Below are positions 25,615 through 36,176 of a DNA stretch of 64,000 nucleotides, piece after piece. Position 1 is the first letter of the stretch; each line of letters opens with the position of its first letter. The notes under the pieces are model-generated. The model worked only from the letters and a program-made list of their open reading frames with translations. It had not been told where the DNA came from and did no database searches. The position numbers and the translations under genes are program-made. This stretch comes from Aquabacterium sp. (GTDB taxonomy: Bacteria > Pseudomonadota > Gammaproteobacteria > Burkholderiales > Burkholderiaceae_C): positions 90,749 through 154,748 of the forward strand of contig NZ_JAUSAR010000196.1 of the NCBI RefSeq assembly GCF_030652515.1, read 5' to 3'.

Positions 25615-27147
25615 ATGAAACTGCGTACCAAATTGATGGCGGCGCCGGTCTTGGCCAGCATCGTCTTGTTCCTGGCTTTGCTGGGCTTTGTGTGGGTGCT
25701 GTCCAACGACCGGGAGAGCAGCCAACGCACGCACGACAGCAGCCTGCAGCAGCAGTTGGCCATCGTGGGTGTGGCGGGCAAGCTGTCCGATGTCCATGTG
25801 TCGCTGTACCGCACGATTGCGTTGATTGCCTCGCTCAGCGAGGACGAAGTCAAACAGCGTCGGCAGGGGCTGCCTGTGGCGGTGGCGGCCATTCAAAAAG
25901 CGGTGGCCAGCAGCTTCACGGCCGGTGAGCTGAGCGCTGAATCGGCCAAGGCTTTCGAGCAATCCCTGACGGACTACGTCAAGGCGGCCGACAACGCCAT
26001 TGACCTGTCCACCATGGACCCCAACACCGGCGTGGCCGCCTTGCAAACCGCCGACGGCTACTTCAAGAAGTCGGCCGAGCAAATGTCTGCGCTGGTCACT
26101 CGGGTGCAAAAGAATGCGGAAGGCCAGGTTGTGGCGCTGGAGGCCAAATCCCGCGCCACCCAGATCGTGATCGCGACCGTGGCCGCTCTGGCTGGCCTGT
26201 GCTCCTTGCTGGTGGCGTGGAGCAGCCAGGGCCGCGTGGTCCGTGATCTGCAAATGGCCGTGAAGGCCGCCGACGAAGTGGCCGAAGGGCGCTTCGACCT
26301 GGTGCTGGAAAGCCGCAACGACGACGAGATCGGCCAGTTGCTCAAGGCGCTGGGCCGCATGGTGACGCAGCTGTCGCACTCCATCAACACGGTTCGCCTG
26401 GCCGCCAACTCCATTGGCACGGCGTCCAGCGAAATTGCCGCGGGCAACCAGGACCTCAGCCAGCGCACCGAGAACACGGCGTCCAGCTTGCAGGAAACCG
26501 CATCGTCCATGGCCCAGTTGACCACCACCGTGCGTCACACGGCCGAGTCGGCTCGGTCGGCGGATTCGCTGGCCAACGCGGCGGCAGATTCCGCGCGTCG
26601 GGGCGGCGATGTGATGTCCCAGGTCGTGTCCAACATGGCCGAGATCGACACCGCCTCCCGCAAGATCAACGAGATCATCAGTGTGATCGATGGCATCGCT
26701 TTCCAGACCAATATCCTGGCCTTGAACGCAGCCGTTGAAGCCGCGCGGGCTGGTGAGCAAGGCCGTGGCTTTGCGGTGGTGGCCAGCGAGGTGCGCTCGC
26801 TGGCGCAACGCAGTGCCGGCGCTGCGCGCGAGATCAAGACCTTGATCGGCGCTTCGTCCGAGCGCGTTGAAACCGGTGCGCGTCTGGTGAACGAGGCGGG
26901 CAAGTCCATGCAGGACATCGTCGAGGGCGTTCAGCGCGTCACGCAAATCATTGGCGAGATCACGCTGGCGGCCGAGCAGGAATCGCTGGGCATCACGCAG
27001 GTCAGCACGGCGGTGACACAGTTGGACCAGATGACCCAGCAGAACGCGGCCCTGGTCGAGCAGTCGGCCGCCGCCGCTGAAAGCCTCAAATCGCAGTCGC
27101 ACACTTTGACCGAGGTGGTCAGCCAGTTTCGCCTGGCGCAAAACTGA
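25615..27147 (+). CDS. Methyl-accepting chemotaxis protein
   Basis: This 510-residue transmembrane receptor has TM1 at about 9-30, a helical periplasmic sensor (about 31-180) of the four-helix-bundle type, TM2 at about 182-204, HAMP to about 260 ([20 protein letters not shown]), then a cytoplasmic signalling bundle. The hairpin tip has [20 protein letters not shown] followed by [20 protein letters not shown], the CheA/CheW contact. No C-terminal NWxxF-type CheR tether is visible (it ends SQFRLAQN). The gene follows the Cache gene by 47 bases and closes the chemotaxis group. Confidence 0.95.
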   Translation: MKLRTKLMAAPVLASIVLFLALLGFVWVLSNDRESSQRTHDSSLQQQLAIVGVAGKLSDVHVSLYRTIALIASLSEDEVKQRRQGLPVAVAAIQKAVASSFTAGELSAESAKAFEQSLTDYVKAADNAIDLSTMDPNTGVAALQTADGYFKKSAEQMSALVTRVQKNAEGQVVALEAKSRATQIVIATVAALAGLCSLLVAWSSQGRVVRDLQMAVKAADEVAEGRFDLVLESRNDDEIGQLLKALGRMVTQLSHSINTVRLAANSIGTASSEIAAGNQDLSQRTENTASSLQETASSMAQLTTTVRHTAESARSADSLANAAADSARRGGDVMSQVVSNMAEIDTASRKINEIISVIDGIAFQTNILALNAAVEAARAGEQGRGFAVVASEVRSLAQRSAGAAREIKTLIGASSERVETGARLVNEAGKSMQDIVEGVQRVTQIIGEITLAAEQESLGITQVSTAVTQLDQMTQQNAALVEQSAAAAESLKSQSHTLTEVVSQFRLAQN

Positions 27148-27257
27148 TCGGTCGTCCGGCATCTGCTGGCCGAAATCGGCATTAGTGCCGCGCGCATCAC
27201 CCCTGCTTACAGGGGGGCCTGCAACACTGGGACCATGCGACGGTGATGAGGTGCAGC

Positions 27258-27839
27258 ATGGTCAAGATGATCTCGATGAGCGTGGTGGGTTTGGTGTTGT
27301 GGTGCAGCCAGGCCTTGGCCGCCAGCACGCCGCAGCCGGGTGATTCCGAACCGGCCTTGAGCCAGGCCCTGGCCGAAGCCACCTGGCCCGCCGACATCAC
27401 CCAACTCGCCACGAGCTACCTGGAACGCTATCCATTGGCCGCAGGGGCCGCCACAGCGCGCCGCCTGAAGGACCAGGCGGCCAAACCCGAGGCCGTGCTG
27501 GCCCGCACCGATGTTCGCCTGTACCGCCGTGCTTTCGCCTTGGCCGAATCAAAGCCCGAACTGGCGCCAGACATCCACCGTGCTGCCTTGGGTGATCACG
27601 CGGCGGCCATGCGCATGTCGCAGGCCCATCAGCGTGGTGAACGCGGCGCGGCCAAGGATGAGCGTTTGGTGCTGGGTTGGTTGCAATACGCCGCCGTGTT
27701 GGGCAACGACCAGGCTGCCTATGATCTGGCGGTGTACTTCCGTCGGCAAGATCAGCCCGCCGTGGCTTCGCAATACGAGGCCATGGCCGTGGCCTTGAAC
27801 CACCCCTTTCCCACCGAGCTGAATCACATTCGCAAGTGA
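27258..27839 (+). CDS. Secreted protein with Sel1-like helical repeats
   Basis: The 193-residue precursor has a signal peptide (MVKMISMSVVGLVLWCSQAL, cut near ALAA). The mature part is helical and has repeat-like segments in the second half (ALGDHAAAMRMSQAHQRGER, then LGWLQYAAVLGNDQAAYDLAVYF and ASQYEAMAVALNHPF), resembling one or two degenerate Sel1/TPR-like hairpins. ATG 27258 was chosen because GAGG lies six bases upstream. GTG 27243 and ATG 27246 are in frame. Function is unknown. It is separated from the MCP gene by 110 bases and converges on the HIT gene. Confidence 0.7.
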   Translation: MVKMISMSVVGLVLWCSQALAASTPQPGDSEPALSQALAEATWPADITQLATSYLERYPLAAGAATARRLKDQAAKPEAVLARTDVRLYRRAFALAESKPELAPDIHRAALGDHAAAMRMSQAHQRGERGAAKDERLVLGWLQYAAVLGNDQAAYDLAVYFRRQDQPAVASQYEAMAVALNHPFPTELNHIRK

Positions 27840-27858
27840 GCCAGGTTGTGTCGGCTGT

Positions 27859-28302
27859 TCAGTTCAGCGCGGCCTGGATGGCGATGTCCAGGGCCTTCAA
27901 TTCGGCGCGCATGCCGTCCCAATGGCTTGAAGCCACCTCGCGTTGAGTCGATCCCCAGATGGGTTGAGGGAAATGCTTGTCATCGGCAAAGCGCGCGATG
28001 ACATGCCAATGCAGGTGCGGCACCACATTGCCCAGGCTGGCCAGATTCACCTTGGTGGGGTGCAGGTGCTCGCGCACCAGCGATTCCACTTTGGCCAATG
28101 CTTCCATCAGGTAGACCCGGTCAGCCGTTGGCAAGTCGGTGAACTCGGCCGCGTGGTCGTTCCAGATCACCCGGTAAAAGCCGGGGTAGTCCAAGTCCAG
28201 CACGCGGATCACCCGAAGCTTCAGATTGCGCATGACCAGGAAACCCCCGTCGGTCACGCACAACTCGCAGCCCGGTTGGCGGGTGGTGTCCAACTGCCCC
28301 AT
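27859..28302 (-). CDS. HIT family hydrolase
   Basis: The 147-residue protein is of the histidine triad superfamily. The motif is HLHWHVIARF (HxHxH pattern) near residues 101-110. It is preceded by NLASLGNVVPHLH and begins with a possible zinc pair CELC. Known HIT proteins hydrolyse nucleotide phosphoramidates or dinucleoside polyphosphates, but the substrate here is unknown. The start at 28302 lies one base after the DUF3683 stop, so the two are co-transcribed, a pairing I know from related genomes. Confidence 0.9.
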   Translation of the reverse strand: MGQLDTTRQPGCELCVTDGGFLVMRNLKLRVIRVLDLDYPGFYRVIWNDHAAEFTDLPTADRVYLMEALAKVESLVREHLHPTKVNLASLGNVVPHLHWHVIARFADDKHFPQPIWGSTQREVASSHWDGMRAELKALDIAIQAALN

Positions 28303-28303
28303 G

Positions 28304-31300
28304 TCAGACCAGCACGCGCTCGATGCCACCATCGTTGGCGCGCTTGACGTAGTCGGGCATCCAGTTCTCGCCCAGGATCTGGCGCGCCATCTCGACCACG
28401 ATGTAGTCGGCCTCAAGCAGGCCGTTCTGCAGGTCGTCTTCGTAGCGGCTCAGGCCTTGCAGGCAACTGGGGCAGGAGGTCAGGATCTTGACGTTTTCCT
28501 TGGCGCCGACCTTGCCTTCGGCGCGCAGTTGTGCTTCGCCCTTGAGGATCTCTTCTTCCTTGCGGAAGCGGATCTGCGTGGAGATGTCGGGCCGAGTGAC
28601 GCCCAGGGTGCCTGACTCGCCGCAGCAGCGCTTGGACTCGAGCACGTTGTTGCCGACCAGTGCCTTCACCGTCTTCATCGGCTCTTGCAGCTTCATGGGG
28701 CTGTGGCAAGGGTCGTGGTACAGGTACGAGTTCTTGCCAGCCAGGGTGATGCCCTTTTCCAGCAGGTACTCGTGGATGTCGATGATGCGGCAGCCGGGGA
28801 AGATCTTGTCGAACTGGTAGCCCTGCAACTGGTCGTAGCAGGTGCCGCAACTCACCACCACCGTCTTGATGTCCAGGTAGTTCAACGTGTTGGCCACGCG
28901 GTGGAACAGCACCCGGTTGTCGGTGATCATCTTCTCGGCCTTGTCGAACTGGCCCGAGCCGCGTTGCGGATAGCCGCAGCACAGGTAGCCCGGGGGCAGC
29001 ACGGTCTGCACGCCGGCATGCCACAGCATGGCTTGCGTGGCCAAGCCCACCTGGCTGAACAAACGCTCCGAGCCGCAGCCCGGGAAGTAGAAGACCGCCT
29101 CGGTGTCCGCCGCCTGCTTGGGGTTGCGGATGATGGGGACGTAGTCCTTGTCCTCGATGTCGAGCAAAGCGCGCGCAGTTTTCTTGGGCAGGCCACCCGG
29201 CAACTTCTTGTTGATGAAGTGGATGATCTGCTCTTTGATCGGTGCCGAGCCGACCGATGCTGGCGGTGCGCTGGTCTGCTTGCGGGCCACCACCTTCATC
29301 ACGTCGTGGGCCACGCGCTGCGCCTTCATCCCCACGCCCACCATGGCCGAGCGGGCCAGCTTGATGGTCTCGGGGTTGGTGGCGTTGAGCATGAACATGG
29401 CCGCGGCATTGCCGGGCCGGAAGCTCTTCTTGCCCATCTTGCGCAGCAGGTTGCGCATGTTCATCGACACGTCACCGAAATCGATGTTGACCGGGCAGGG
29501 CGACAGGCACTTGTGGCAGACCGTGCAGTGGTCGGCCACGTCCTCGAACTCTTCCCAGTGCTTGATGGACACGCCACGGCGCGTCTGCTCTTCATACAGG
29601 AAGGCCTCGACCAGCAATGAGGTGGCCAGGATCTTGTTGCGCGGGCTGTAGAGCAAGTTGGCGCGCGGCACGTGGGTGGCGCACACCGGTTTGCACTTGC
29701 CGCAGCGCAGGCAATCCTTGACGGAGGTGGCGATCTCGCCAATGTCCGACTGCTGCATGATCAGGGATTCGTGCCCCATCAGGCCAAAGCTGGGCGTGTA
29801 GGCCTCGCTCAGGTCGGCGTTGTGCACGTCGTCGCCCAGGCCCTTCAAGGCGGCGCCACGGAGCAGCTTGCCCTTGTTGAAGCGGCCTTGCGGATCAACA
29901 CGCGCCTTGTAGGCGGTGAAGTCGGCCATTTCCTCGTCACTGAGGAATTCCAGCTTGGTGATGCCGATGCCATGCTCGCCCGAGATCACTCCATCCAGCG
30001 AACGCGCCAGCTTCATGATGCGGGCCACGGCTTCGTGCGCCGTCTGCAGCATCTCGTAGTTGTCGCTGTTGACCGGCAGGTTGGTGTGCACATTGCCGTC
30101 ACCGGCGTGCATGTGCAGGGCCGCCCACACGCGGCCACGAAGCACTTCCTTGTGGATGCGCTTGGCCTCGGCCAGGATGGGCTCCATCGCCGAGCCGCTG
30201 AAGATCTTGGCGAACTCGTCGCGCAGCTCGCGCTTCCAGCTCACGCGGATCGACCAGGTCTGCAGCAGGTTGAACACCGTGTCGCCGTCTTGCGGGGCGT
30301 AAGTGCCGTTGCGGTGCTGTTCGTAGCCCAGGGCCACGAGTTGATCACCGACATCAGCCAAAGGCGCGTCAATGCGCTCGTGCAGGAACTGCCACTTGGC
30401 CTGCGTTTTTTCCAGCAGGGCCAGGGCACGCTGCACGCGTTCTTCCAATTGCTCGGGGCTGGGCAACTCGCTGGTGTCTTCGACCTTGCCCAAAGGCAGG
30501 TTGCCGTTGGACATGAAGGCCTTGAGCTTGTCGATCAGGGCCAGCTTGTTGCGCAGGCTGAGTTCGATGTTGATGCGCTCGATGCCCAGCGTGTACTCGC
30601 CCATGCGCGGCAGCGGGATCACGACGTCTTCGTTCACCTTGAAGGCGTTGGTGTGCTTGGCAATGGCGGCGGTGCGCTTGCGGTCGGCCCAGAACTTCTT
30701 GCGCGCATCTGAGCTCACGGCGACGAAGCCTTCGCCGCTGCGGCCATTGGCAAAGCGGATGACCTGGCTGGTGGCCAGGGCCACGCGGTTCTCGTCGTCA
30801 CCGACGATGTCGCCGATCAGGACCATCTTGGGCAGCACGCCGCGCTTGCTCTTGGTGGCGTAGCCGACGGCGCGCAGGTAGCGGTCGTCCAGGTGCTCCA
30901 GGCCGGCCAGGATGGCGCCGCCAGGCTGCGCCATCTCGGTGAACATGAAATCCTTGATCTCGACGATCGAGGGCACGGCATCCTTGGGGTTGCCGAAGAA
31001 CTCCAGGCACACGGTGCGAACGTGGTTGGGCATGCGGTGCACCACCCAGCGCGCGCTGGTGATCAGGCCGTCGCAGCCTTCCTTCTGGATGCCGGGCAGG
31101 CCGGCCAGGAACTTGTCGGTGACGTCTTTGCCCAGGCCTTCCTTGCGGAAGGTGCGGCCGGGGATGTCCAGGCGCTCGGTGCGGATCGGCGTCTTGCCAT
31201 CGGCCTCGAAATAGCGCAGCTCGAAGCTGGCCATGGGGATGTCGTGGATCTTGCCGAGGTTGTGGTTCAGGCGCACGACTTCCAGCCACTGGGCGTCGGG

Positions 31301-32293
31301 CGTGACCATGCGCCAGCTGGCCAGGTTGTCCAGGGCGGTGCCCCACAGCACGGCTTTCTTGCCGCCCGCGTTCATGGCGATGTTGCCGCCCACACACGAG
31401 GCTTCGGCCGAAGTCGGGTCTACCGCGAACACAAAGCCAGCGCGCTCCGCCGCATCGGCCACGCGTTGCGTGACCACGCCCGCGCCAGTCCAGACCGTGG
31501 CCACGGGGTGATCGACGCCGGGCAGGCTGACCATCTCGACCTCGGTCATCTGCTCGAGCTTTTCGGTGTTGATGACCGCGCTGCGCCAGGTCAAAGGCAC
31601 GGCGCCGCCGGTGTAGCCGGTGCCACCGCCGCGCGGGATGATGGTGAGTTCCAGCTCGACGCAGCCCTTGACCAAGGCGGCCATTTCTTCTTCGGTGTCG
31701 GGCGTCAGCACGACGAAGGGGTATTCGACGCGCCAGTCGGTGGCGTCGGTCACGTGCGAGACGCGGCTCAGGCCATCGAACTTGATGTTGTCGCCAGCGG
31801 TGACCTTGCCCAGCGTCTTGCGGGCGCGTTGGCGCAGGTCGTACACGTGCTTGAAATTCAAGGCGAAGCGGTCGATGCAGGCACGGGCGGCCACCAGCAA
31901 CTCGCCCACCAGCGTGTCGCGGTTGGCGTCAGCCGGGTTGTTGGACGGCGTGCGGCGCTTGTCGATCTCGCTCAGGCGGTGGTGCAGGGCGTCGATCAAC
32001 TGGCCCCGGCGCTTGGGGTTGTCCAGCAGGTCGTCTTGCAGGTAGGGGTTGCGCTGCACGACCCAGATGTCGCCCAGCACCTCATACAGCATGCGGGCGG
32101 AGCGGCCGGTCTGGCGCTCGGTGCGCAACTGGCTCAGCAGTTCCCAGGCGCGCAGGCCCAGCAGGCGCTGCACGATTTCGCGGTCGGAAAACGAGGTGTA
32201 GTTGTAGGGGATTTCGCGCAAGCGCGGTGCGCCGTCGGCGTGAGCCTCGGCAGCATGTTGGGGGAGTTGGGTCAGCGGGAGCGGTGCGTTCAT
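28304..32293 (-). CDS. Giant FAD/Fe-S oxidoreductase with DUF3683 domain
   Basis: The 1329-residue fusion protein has a DUF3683 N-terminus ([20 protein letters not shown]). An FAD-binding PCMH-type domain carries [15 protein letters not shown], and the FAD-linked oxidase C-terminal part carries [15 protein letters not shown] and [10 protein letters not shown]. Two 4Fe-4S motifs follow ([16 protein letters not shown] and [18 protein letters not shown]), then two CCG domains (PGCGSERLF with CCGYP, and DPCHSPMKL with [10 protein letters not shown]). Together these look like D-lactate or glycolate dehydrogenase subunits GlcD-GlcF or DLD in one chain. The substrate is likely a 2-hydroxyacid but is unproven. 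ATG 32293 gives the family start. A frame extension to 32335 has no support. Confidence 0.9.
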   Translation of the reverse strand: MNAPLPLTQLPQHAAEAHADGAPRLREIPYNYTSFSDREIVQRLLGLRAWELLSQLRTERQTGRSARMLYEVLGDIWVVQRNPYLQDDLLDNPKRRGQLIDALHHRLSEIDKRRTPSNNPADANRDTLVGELLVAARACIDRFALNFKHVYDLRQRARKTLGKVTAGDNIKFDGLSRVSHVTDATDWRVEYPFVVLTPDTEEEMAALVKGCVELELTIIPRGGGTGYTGGAVPLTWRSAVINTEKLEQMTEVEMVSLPGVDHPVATVWTGAGVVTQRVADAAERAGFVFAVDPTSAEASCVGGNIAMNAGGKKAVLWGTALDNLASWRMVTPDAQWLEVVRLNHNLGKIHDIPMASFELRYFEADGKTPIRTERLDIPGRTFRKEGLGKDVTDKFLAGLPGIQKEGCDGLITSARWVVHRMPNHVRTVCLEFFGNPKDAVPSIVEIKDFMFTEMAQPGGAILAGLEHLDDRYLRAVGYATKSKRGVLPKMVLIGDIVGDDENRVALATSQVIRFANGRSGEGFVAVSSDARKKFWADRKRTAAIAKHTNAFKVNEDVVIPLPRMGEYTLGIERINIELSLRNKLALIDKLKAFMSNGNLPLGKVEDTSELPSPEQLEERVQRALALLEKTQAKWQFLHERIDAPLADVGDQLVALGYEQHRNGTYAPQDGDTVFNLLQTWSIRVSWKRELRDEFAKIFSGSAMEPILAEAKRIHKEVLRGRVWAALHMHAGDGNVHTNLPVNSDNYEMLQTAHEAVARIMKLARSLDGVISGEHGIGITKLEFLSDEEMADFTAYKARVDPQGRFNKGKLLRGAALKGLGDDVHNADLSEAYTPSFGLMGHESLIMQQSDIGEIATSVKDCLRCGKCKPVCATHVPRANLLYSPRNKILATSLLVEAFLYEEQTRRGVSIKHWEEFEDVADHCTVCHKCLSPCPVNIDFGDVSMNMRNLLRKMGKKSFRPGNAAAMFMLNATNPETIKLARSAMVGVGMKAQRVAHDVMKVVARKQTSAPPASVGSAPIKEQIIHFINKKLPGGLPKKTARALLDIEDKDYVPIIRNPKQAADTEAVFYFPGCGSERLFSQVGLATQAMLWHAGVQTVLPPGYLCCGYPQRGSGQFDKAEKMITDNRVLFHRVANTLNYLDIKTVVVSCGTCYDQLQGYQFDKIFPGCRIIDIHEYLLEKGITLAGKNSYLYHDPCHSPMKLQEPMKTVKALVGNNVLESKRCCGESGTLGVTRPDISTQIRFRKEEEILKGEAQLRAEGKVGAKENVKILTSCPSCLQGLSRYEDDLQNGLLEADYIVVEMARQILGENWMPDYVKRANDGGIERVLV

Positions 32294-32445
32294 GTCGAGG
32301 CGCCAGGCGCGGCCGGGGTTAAAAAACGGCGGCAAGGAGTGCGAAAAGCAGGGTGCGGACGGTTTTCGCGCCTGAGGGGGGATGTTACCGCAGCAGGTGA
32401 TCTCCCGAGCACTGGCGCACAGGGGGAACGCTATGCTGTGGCGTT

Positions 32446-33210
32446 ATGAATTCACCCGACAAAGCGCTTTTGGCGCCCTGGCCCTATCCCCGCTGGATCG
32501 CGCACCGGGGGGCTGGCAAGTTGGCGCCTGAGAACACCCTGGCGGCGTTTCGCCTGGGCGCTGCCCATGGATTTCGCATGTTCGAGTGCGATGTCAAGCT
32601 CAGTGCGGATGGCGAGCCTTTTCTGCTGCACGACGCCGATTTGAGCCGCACCACATCCGGGCATGGTGTGGCGGGCGAGCGGCGCTGGGACGAATTGTCC
32701 AAGCTGGACGCGGGGGGCTGGCACAGTCCGCCGTACGCGGGCGAGCCATTGCTGAGGCTTGAAGCCCTGGCTCGGTGGCTTCAGGCCAATCGGCTGATGG
32801 TCAACCTTGAAATCAAGCCCTCACCGGGGCAGGACGCTTTGACCGGGGCGGCGGTGGCGCGGGAGGCGGCGCGCTGGTGGAGCGGTCAGGCGGTACAGCC
32901 TTTGCTCAGCTCCTTCAGTGTGGAGGCGCTGCGGGCCGCTCAGAACGCCGCACCGGATCTGCCCAGGGCATTGTTGTTGGAAGAGTTGAAGCCAGGCTGG
33001 CTTGACACTGCACTGGATCTGGCGTGCGTGGCCGTGGTGGGGCACCATCCCCATCTGAATGCCGACAACATCGCGCAAGCCCATTCGGCCGGTTTCAAGG
33101 TGCTGACCTACACCGTGAACGACGTTGAACGCGCTGATGCGCTGTGGGCCGCCGGATTGGATGGGCTGATCACCGATTCGGTGGACAAGCTGGGTCCGGA
33201 CCGCCCATGA
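32446..33210 (+). CDS. ugpQ: Glycerophosphodiester phosphodiesterase
   Basis: It hydrolyses glycerophosphodiesters from phospholipid turnover to glycerol 3-phosphate and alcohol. The 254-residue TIM-barrel has the GDPD signature at the start: WIAHRGAGKLAPENTLAAF, with catalytic His and Arg, FECDVKLSADGEPFLLHD with metal-binding Glu/Asp, and LMVNLEIKP. No signal peptide, so cytoplasmic, as UgpQ. It is divergent from the DUF3683 gene (152-base gap). The pigment cluster begins 139 bases downstream on the same strand, so some read-through is possible. Confidence 0.94.
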   Translation: MNSPDKALLAPWPYPRWIAHRGAGKLAPENTLAAFRLGAAHGFRMFECDVKLSADGEPFLLHDADLSRTTSGHGVAGERRWDELSKLDAGGWHSPPYAGEPLLRLEALARWLQANRLMVNLEIKPSPGQDALTGAAVAREAARWWSGQAVQPLLSSFSVEALRAAQNAAPDLPRALLLEELKPGWLDTALDLACVAVVGHHPHLNADNIAQAHSAGFKVLTYTVNDVERADALWAAGLDGLITDSVDKLGPDRP

Positions 33211-33349
33211 AGGGGGGGCTTGTGAAAGCGGATCTCGCTTATCATTCGGAGCACCCCCGCCTAGCAGATTGCCCTCGATCCGGCCCCTGAAACGCACTTG
33301 TGCGAGGCAGCCGGTGGTCAGTGCCTTTCTTTCGTTTTCAGACAATTCC

Positions 33350-33682
33350 ATGCAGATTTCAGCGCAGAACCCGGCCGTCGATGGTCAATTCACTTCCGAG
33401 GTCGCCTCCCAAAGCGCGCCTGTCGATTCCGCGCTGGAGCTGGAGCTGACCGAACTGGTCATTCAGTCGTTGAACCTGGAGTTCACCGTTGCCGAAGTTG
33501 ATCCCGCCGGTCCGATCTATGGCGACGGGCTGGGTCTTGATTCGATCGACATCCTCGAAATCGCGCTGGTGGTGTCCAAAAAATACGGATTCCAGCTGCG
33601 TTCCGACGACGAGCGCAACGTACAGATTTTCAGCTCTCTGCGCAGCCTGGCGCGGCACGTTGCCGCGAACCGGACCAAGTAA
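33350..33682 (+). CDS. Acyl carrier protein of the aryl polyene cluster
   Basis: The 110-residue protein has an acyl-carrier four-helix domain in residues about 28-108. The phosphopantetheine serine is in GDGLGLDSIDILEIALVVSK. The growing aryl polyene should be tethered here as a thioester. The N-terminal 25 residues are extra and Ala/Ser-rich. ATG 33350 has no clear ribosome-binding site. GTG 33314, with GAGG six bases before it, is in frame and would add twelve residues. It is the only carrier protein seen in the cluster, whereas E. coli-type clusters have two. Confidence 0.9.
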   Translation: MQISAQNPAVDGQFTSEVASQSAPVDSALELELTELVIQSLNLEFTVAEVDPAGPIYGDGLGLDSIDILEIALVVSKKYGFQLRSDDERNVQIFSSLRSLARHVAANRTK

Positions 33683-33736
33683 GGGTGCCCGGCAGGTCCT
33701 GCCTTGTCCTTTGTCCGCAGCAGCCCGACTGACGCC

Positions 33737-34429
33737 ATGAATTCCTCGTCGCCAGGAGCACCTACTGTCTGGCTCGCCGTCCTGGGGGCGGTTGGGGCCA
33801 TTTCCTTGCTGGCCGCCTATCTGGTGGCCTGCCATGTGGCCACGCTGGAGCGTTCTCCCTGGGCGCCGTATCTCTATTTCCTGCCCTTGCTGGGCATGCT
33901 GTTCTCAACCGTGGCCGGGCGTTGGGGCCTGCTGGCGGCGGGCGTTCTGATGGCGGTGGGGTTGGCTGGACTCGCAGCGCTGCTGCCGCACCGTGATGTC
34001 GATCTGAGTTTGCTGTATGTGCTGCAGCACGTTGGCACCAACCTGGCACTTTGCTGGGTGTTTGGCCACACACTGGCCGCCGGTCGCGAACCCCTGGTGA
34101 CGCGCTTTGCCCGCATCATGCGCCGGGGCGACATGCCGCCCGAGGTGCTGTCTTTCACGCGCGGCGTCACCTTGGCATGGACGCTGTTTTTCGTCGGCAT
34201 CGCTTTGGTGTCGGCTGTCTTGTACGCGGCGGTGTCGGTCGAGGCCTGGTCCGTGTTTTCGAACCTGATCAACAGCCCGCTGATCGGCCTGATGTTCGTG
34301 GTCGAGTACGCCCTGCGCCGGCACAAGCTGCGCCACATTCGGCACACATCCATCCTGGATAGCATGCAGGCGTTTCGCAAAGGCTGGCCGGTGGCCGAGC
34401 CAAATCCGAATTCCCATGAACCCCGCTGA
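33737..34429 (+). CDS. Polytopic membrane protein of aryl polyene clusters (COG4648-like)
   Basis: The 230-residue integral membrane protein has about five to six hydrophobic segments: VWLAVLGAVGAISLLAAYLV, PYLYFLPLLGMLFSTV, WGLLAAGVLMAVGLAGLAAL, LALCWVFGHTLAAG, TLAWTLFFVGIALVSAVLYA and LIGLMFVVEYALRR. It sits between the carrier protein and the ligase, where aryl polyene clusters carry a COG4648 membrane protein (ApeG position). The biochemical role of that family is not known to me. It may hold the biosynthetic complex at the membrane. It overlaps the ligase start by 14 bases. Confidence 0.75.
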   Translation: MNSSSPGAPTVWLAVLGAVGAISLLAAYLVACHVATLERSPWAPYLYFLPLLGMLFSTVAGRWGLLAAGVLMAVGLAGLAALLPHRDVDLSLLYVLQHVGTNLALCWVFGHTLAAGREPLVTRFARIMRRGDMPPEVLSFTRGVTLAWTLFFVGIALVSAVLYAAVSVEAWSVFSNLINSPLIGLMFVVEYALRRHKLRHIRHTSILDSMQAFRKGWPVAEPNPNSHEPR

Positions 34430-35837
34430 AATGGGCGAACACGGTACGCCACGCACTTTTCCGCTGCTGAGGCACGCCTCGCTGGAGGCGGTGTTCGCCT
34501 ACCGGCAAAGCCGGGTGCTCACCGTCCGTGACTTCCTGCGGGACGTGGCGCGCGTGGCCGCGAGCCTGCCGGAGTGTTCGCATGTCTTGAACGCCTGTAC
34601 CGACCGCTACCACTTCGCAGTGGGCCTGGCTGCGGCCATTTTGCGGCGCCAGGTCAGCTTGCTGCCCCCCTCGCACAACCCCGAGATGGTGCGCCAGATG
34701 CGCGAGATCCATCCGCAGGTCTATTGCCTGAGCGAGGAGCCGCCGGTGGCCGTGGATTTACCGCTGTGCATGTTCCCTTTGCCGGCGGATGAGGCCTCTT
34801 CGCCGTCCGAACTGTTGGCGATCCCTGCCATCGAGGCATCCCAGGCCATTGCCTGCGTGTTCACGTCTGGTTCCACCGGGCGTCCCACCGAGCACGTCAA
34901 GCACTGGGGTGCTTTGGTCTGCAATGTGCAGGCCGAAGCCCGGCGCCTGGGCGTGTCTGAAGACTCTCGCCATTGCCTGGTCGGCACCGTGCCGCCGCAG
35001 CACATGTACGGTCTGGAGTCGACGGTGCTGGTGGCTTGGCAGAGCGGTGCTGCGATGGTCGCCGAGCGGCCTTTTTACCCGGCTGACATCTCGGCCACGC
35101 TGTCGGCCTTGCCGTCGCCCAAGGTGCTGGTCACCACGCCTTTCCATTTGCGCACCTGGCTGGCCGAATCCGCTGAGGTGCCGCCAGTGGAGCTGATTGT
35201 TTCTGCGACCGCGCCCCTGTCCACCCAGTTGGCCCAACAGGCGGAAGCGCGCTGTGGCGGCGTGCTGCTGGAGATCTACGGCAGCACCGAGACAGGGCAG
35301 TTGGCCACTCGCCGAAGTGCCCAGTCACTGGAATGGCTGTCTTTTGAAGGGCTGCAACTGCGGGAGCGGGAGGGGCAGACCTGGGTCAGTGGGGGCCATG
35401 TCGAGTCTGAGCTGCCCTTGAACGATGTGCTGGAGCTGTGCGAAGGCGATGGCTCGGCCACCCGTTTCATCCTGCATGGCCGATCGGCGGACATGGTCAA
35501 CATCGCTGGCAAGCGGACCTCGCTGGGCTACCTGAATTTGCAGCTCAATGCCATTCCCGGGGTGATCGATGGCGCCTTCCTGTGGCCGGAGGCCGATGCG
35601 GCCGACAGCCAGGGCAGCGTGAAACGGCTGGCCGCGCTGGTGGTGGCGCCCGAGCTCGATGCGCCGCGCCTGATGGCGGCGTTGCGCCAGCGCATCGACC
35701 CGGCTTTCATGCCGCGGCCATTGCATTTCGTCGAGGCCTTGCCGCGCAATGCCACGGGCAAGCTGCCGTACGCGGCCATCCTGGCACTGGCCGAGCGTTT
35801 GAACGCCGGCGCCCCGACCTCTTCGGCCTCCGCATGA
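34416..35837 (+). CDS. AMP-dependent aryl/acyl ligase (loads the starter)
   Basis: The 473-residue adenylate-forming enzyme has the P-loop-like motif ACVFTSGSTGRPTEHVKHW, the A5 region EIYGSTETGQLATR, the A8 hinge FILHGRSADMVNIAGKRTSL, and the C-terminal lysine motif LPRNATGKLPYAAI. Such enzymes in aryl polyene clusters (ApeH-like) activate the hydroxybenzoate or coumarate starter as an adenylate and pass it to the carrier protein. With the chorismatase in this cluster, hydroxybenzoate is the probable substrate (inference). It is somewhat short for the superfamily but normal for the ApeH type. ATGA overlap with the next gene. Confidence 0.88.
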   Translation: MNPAEMGEHGTPRTFPLLRHASLEAVFAYRQSRVLTVRDFLRDVARVAASLPECSHVLNACTDRYHFAVGLAAAILRRQVSLLPPSHNPEMVRQMREIHPQVYCLSEEPPVAVDLPLCMFPLPADEASSPSELLAIPAIEASQAIACVFTSGSTGRPTEHVKHWGALVCNVQAEARRLGVSEDSRHCLVGTVPPQHMYGLESTVLVAWQSGAAMVAERPFYPADISATLSALPSPKVLVTTPFHLRTWLAESAEVPPVELIVSATAPLSTQLAQQAEARCGGVLLEIYGSTETGQLATRRSAQSLEWLSFEGLQLREREGQTWVSGGHVESELPLNDVLELCEGDGSATRFILHGRSADMVNIAGKRTSLGYLNLQLNAIPGVIDGAFLWPEADAADSQGSVKRLAALVVAPELDAPRLMAALRQRIDPAFMPRPLHFVEALPRNATGKLPYAAILALAERLNAGAPTSSASA

Positions 35838-36175
35838 CCGCCTCGCCCCATTTTTTACCCTTGCGCATCGCCCCGGATCACCCGGCTTTCGCGGGCCACT
35901 TTCCCGGGCACCCCATCGTGCCCGGCGTGGTCTTGCTGGACGAGGCCGTGCAGGCGCTGGCTGCCGCCGAAGGGCTGCTGCCCGTGACGCTGCAAGTGGG
36001 GGTGGCCAAGTTCCTGGTGCCGGTGCGTCCCGGCGAATCCTTGAGCCTGAGCTACAAGACCACCGCGCCGGGGCGCTATGCGGTCGAAGTCAAGGTGGGC
36101 GATGGCGCGGCAAGCCGTGTGGCAGCCACCGCCACGATCACCATTCTGAGCGTGCAACGTGAAGGCGAGGCCTGA
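35834..36175 (+). CDS. 3-hydroxyacyl-ACP dehydratase, ApeI type (hot-dog fold)
   Basis: The 113-residue single hot-dog protein has the FabZ-like active-site segment HPAFAGHFPGHPIVPGVVLL, containing the catalytic histidine, and the central helix LDEAVQALAAAEG. It should remove water from 3-hydroxyacyl intermediates to create each trans double bond of the polyene. The start overlaps the ligase stop by ATGA, and the next gene begins one base after its stop. A second, different dehydratase (48432-48908) is also in the cluster, as in known Ape systems (ApeI and ApeP). Confidence 0.9.
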   Translation: MTASPHFLPLRIAPDHPAFAGHFPGHPIVPGVVLLDEAVQALAAAEGLLPVTLQVGVAKFLVPVRPGESLSLSYKTTAPGRYAVEVKVGDGAASRVAATATITILSVQREGEA

Positions 36176-36176
36176 C

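Noticed and set aside
25558..27162. Open frame of about 534 codons opposite the MCP gene
   Set aside because: It is an antisense shadow. The MCP has the conserved signalling hairpin in the other strand.
30893..32449. Open frame of about 518 codons opposite the DUF3683 gene
   Set aside because: It has the same antisense codon-bias effect, and the minus-strand protein has full FAD and Fe-S motifs.
33220..33245. TTGTGA and TATCAT upstream of the carrier-protein gene as a cluster promoter
   Set aside because: The two boxes are only 14 bases apart, too close for a normal sigma70 promoter, so no promoter is claimed.
33683..33736. A second acyl carrier protein after the first
   Set aside because: Only about 50 bases separate the first carrier gene from the membrane-protein gene, and no DSxD/DSID-type serine motif was found elsewhere in the cluster.
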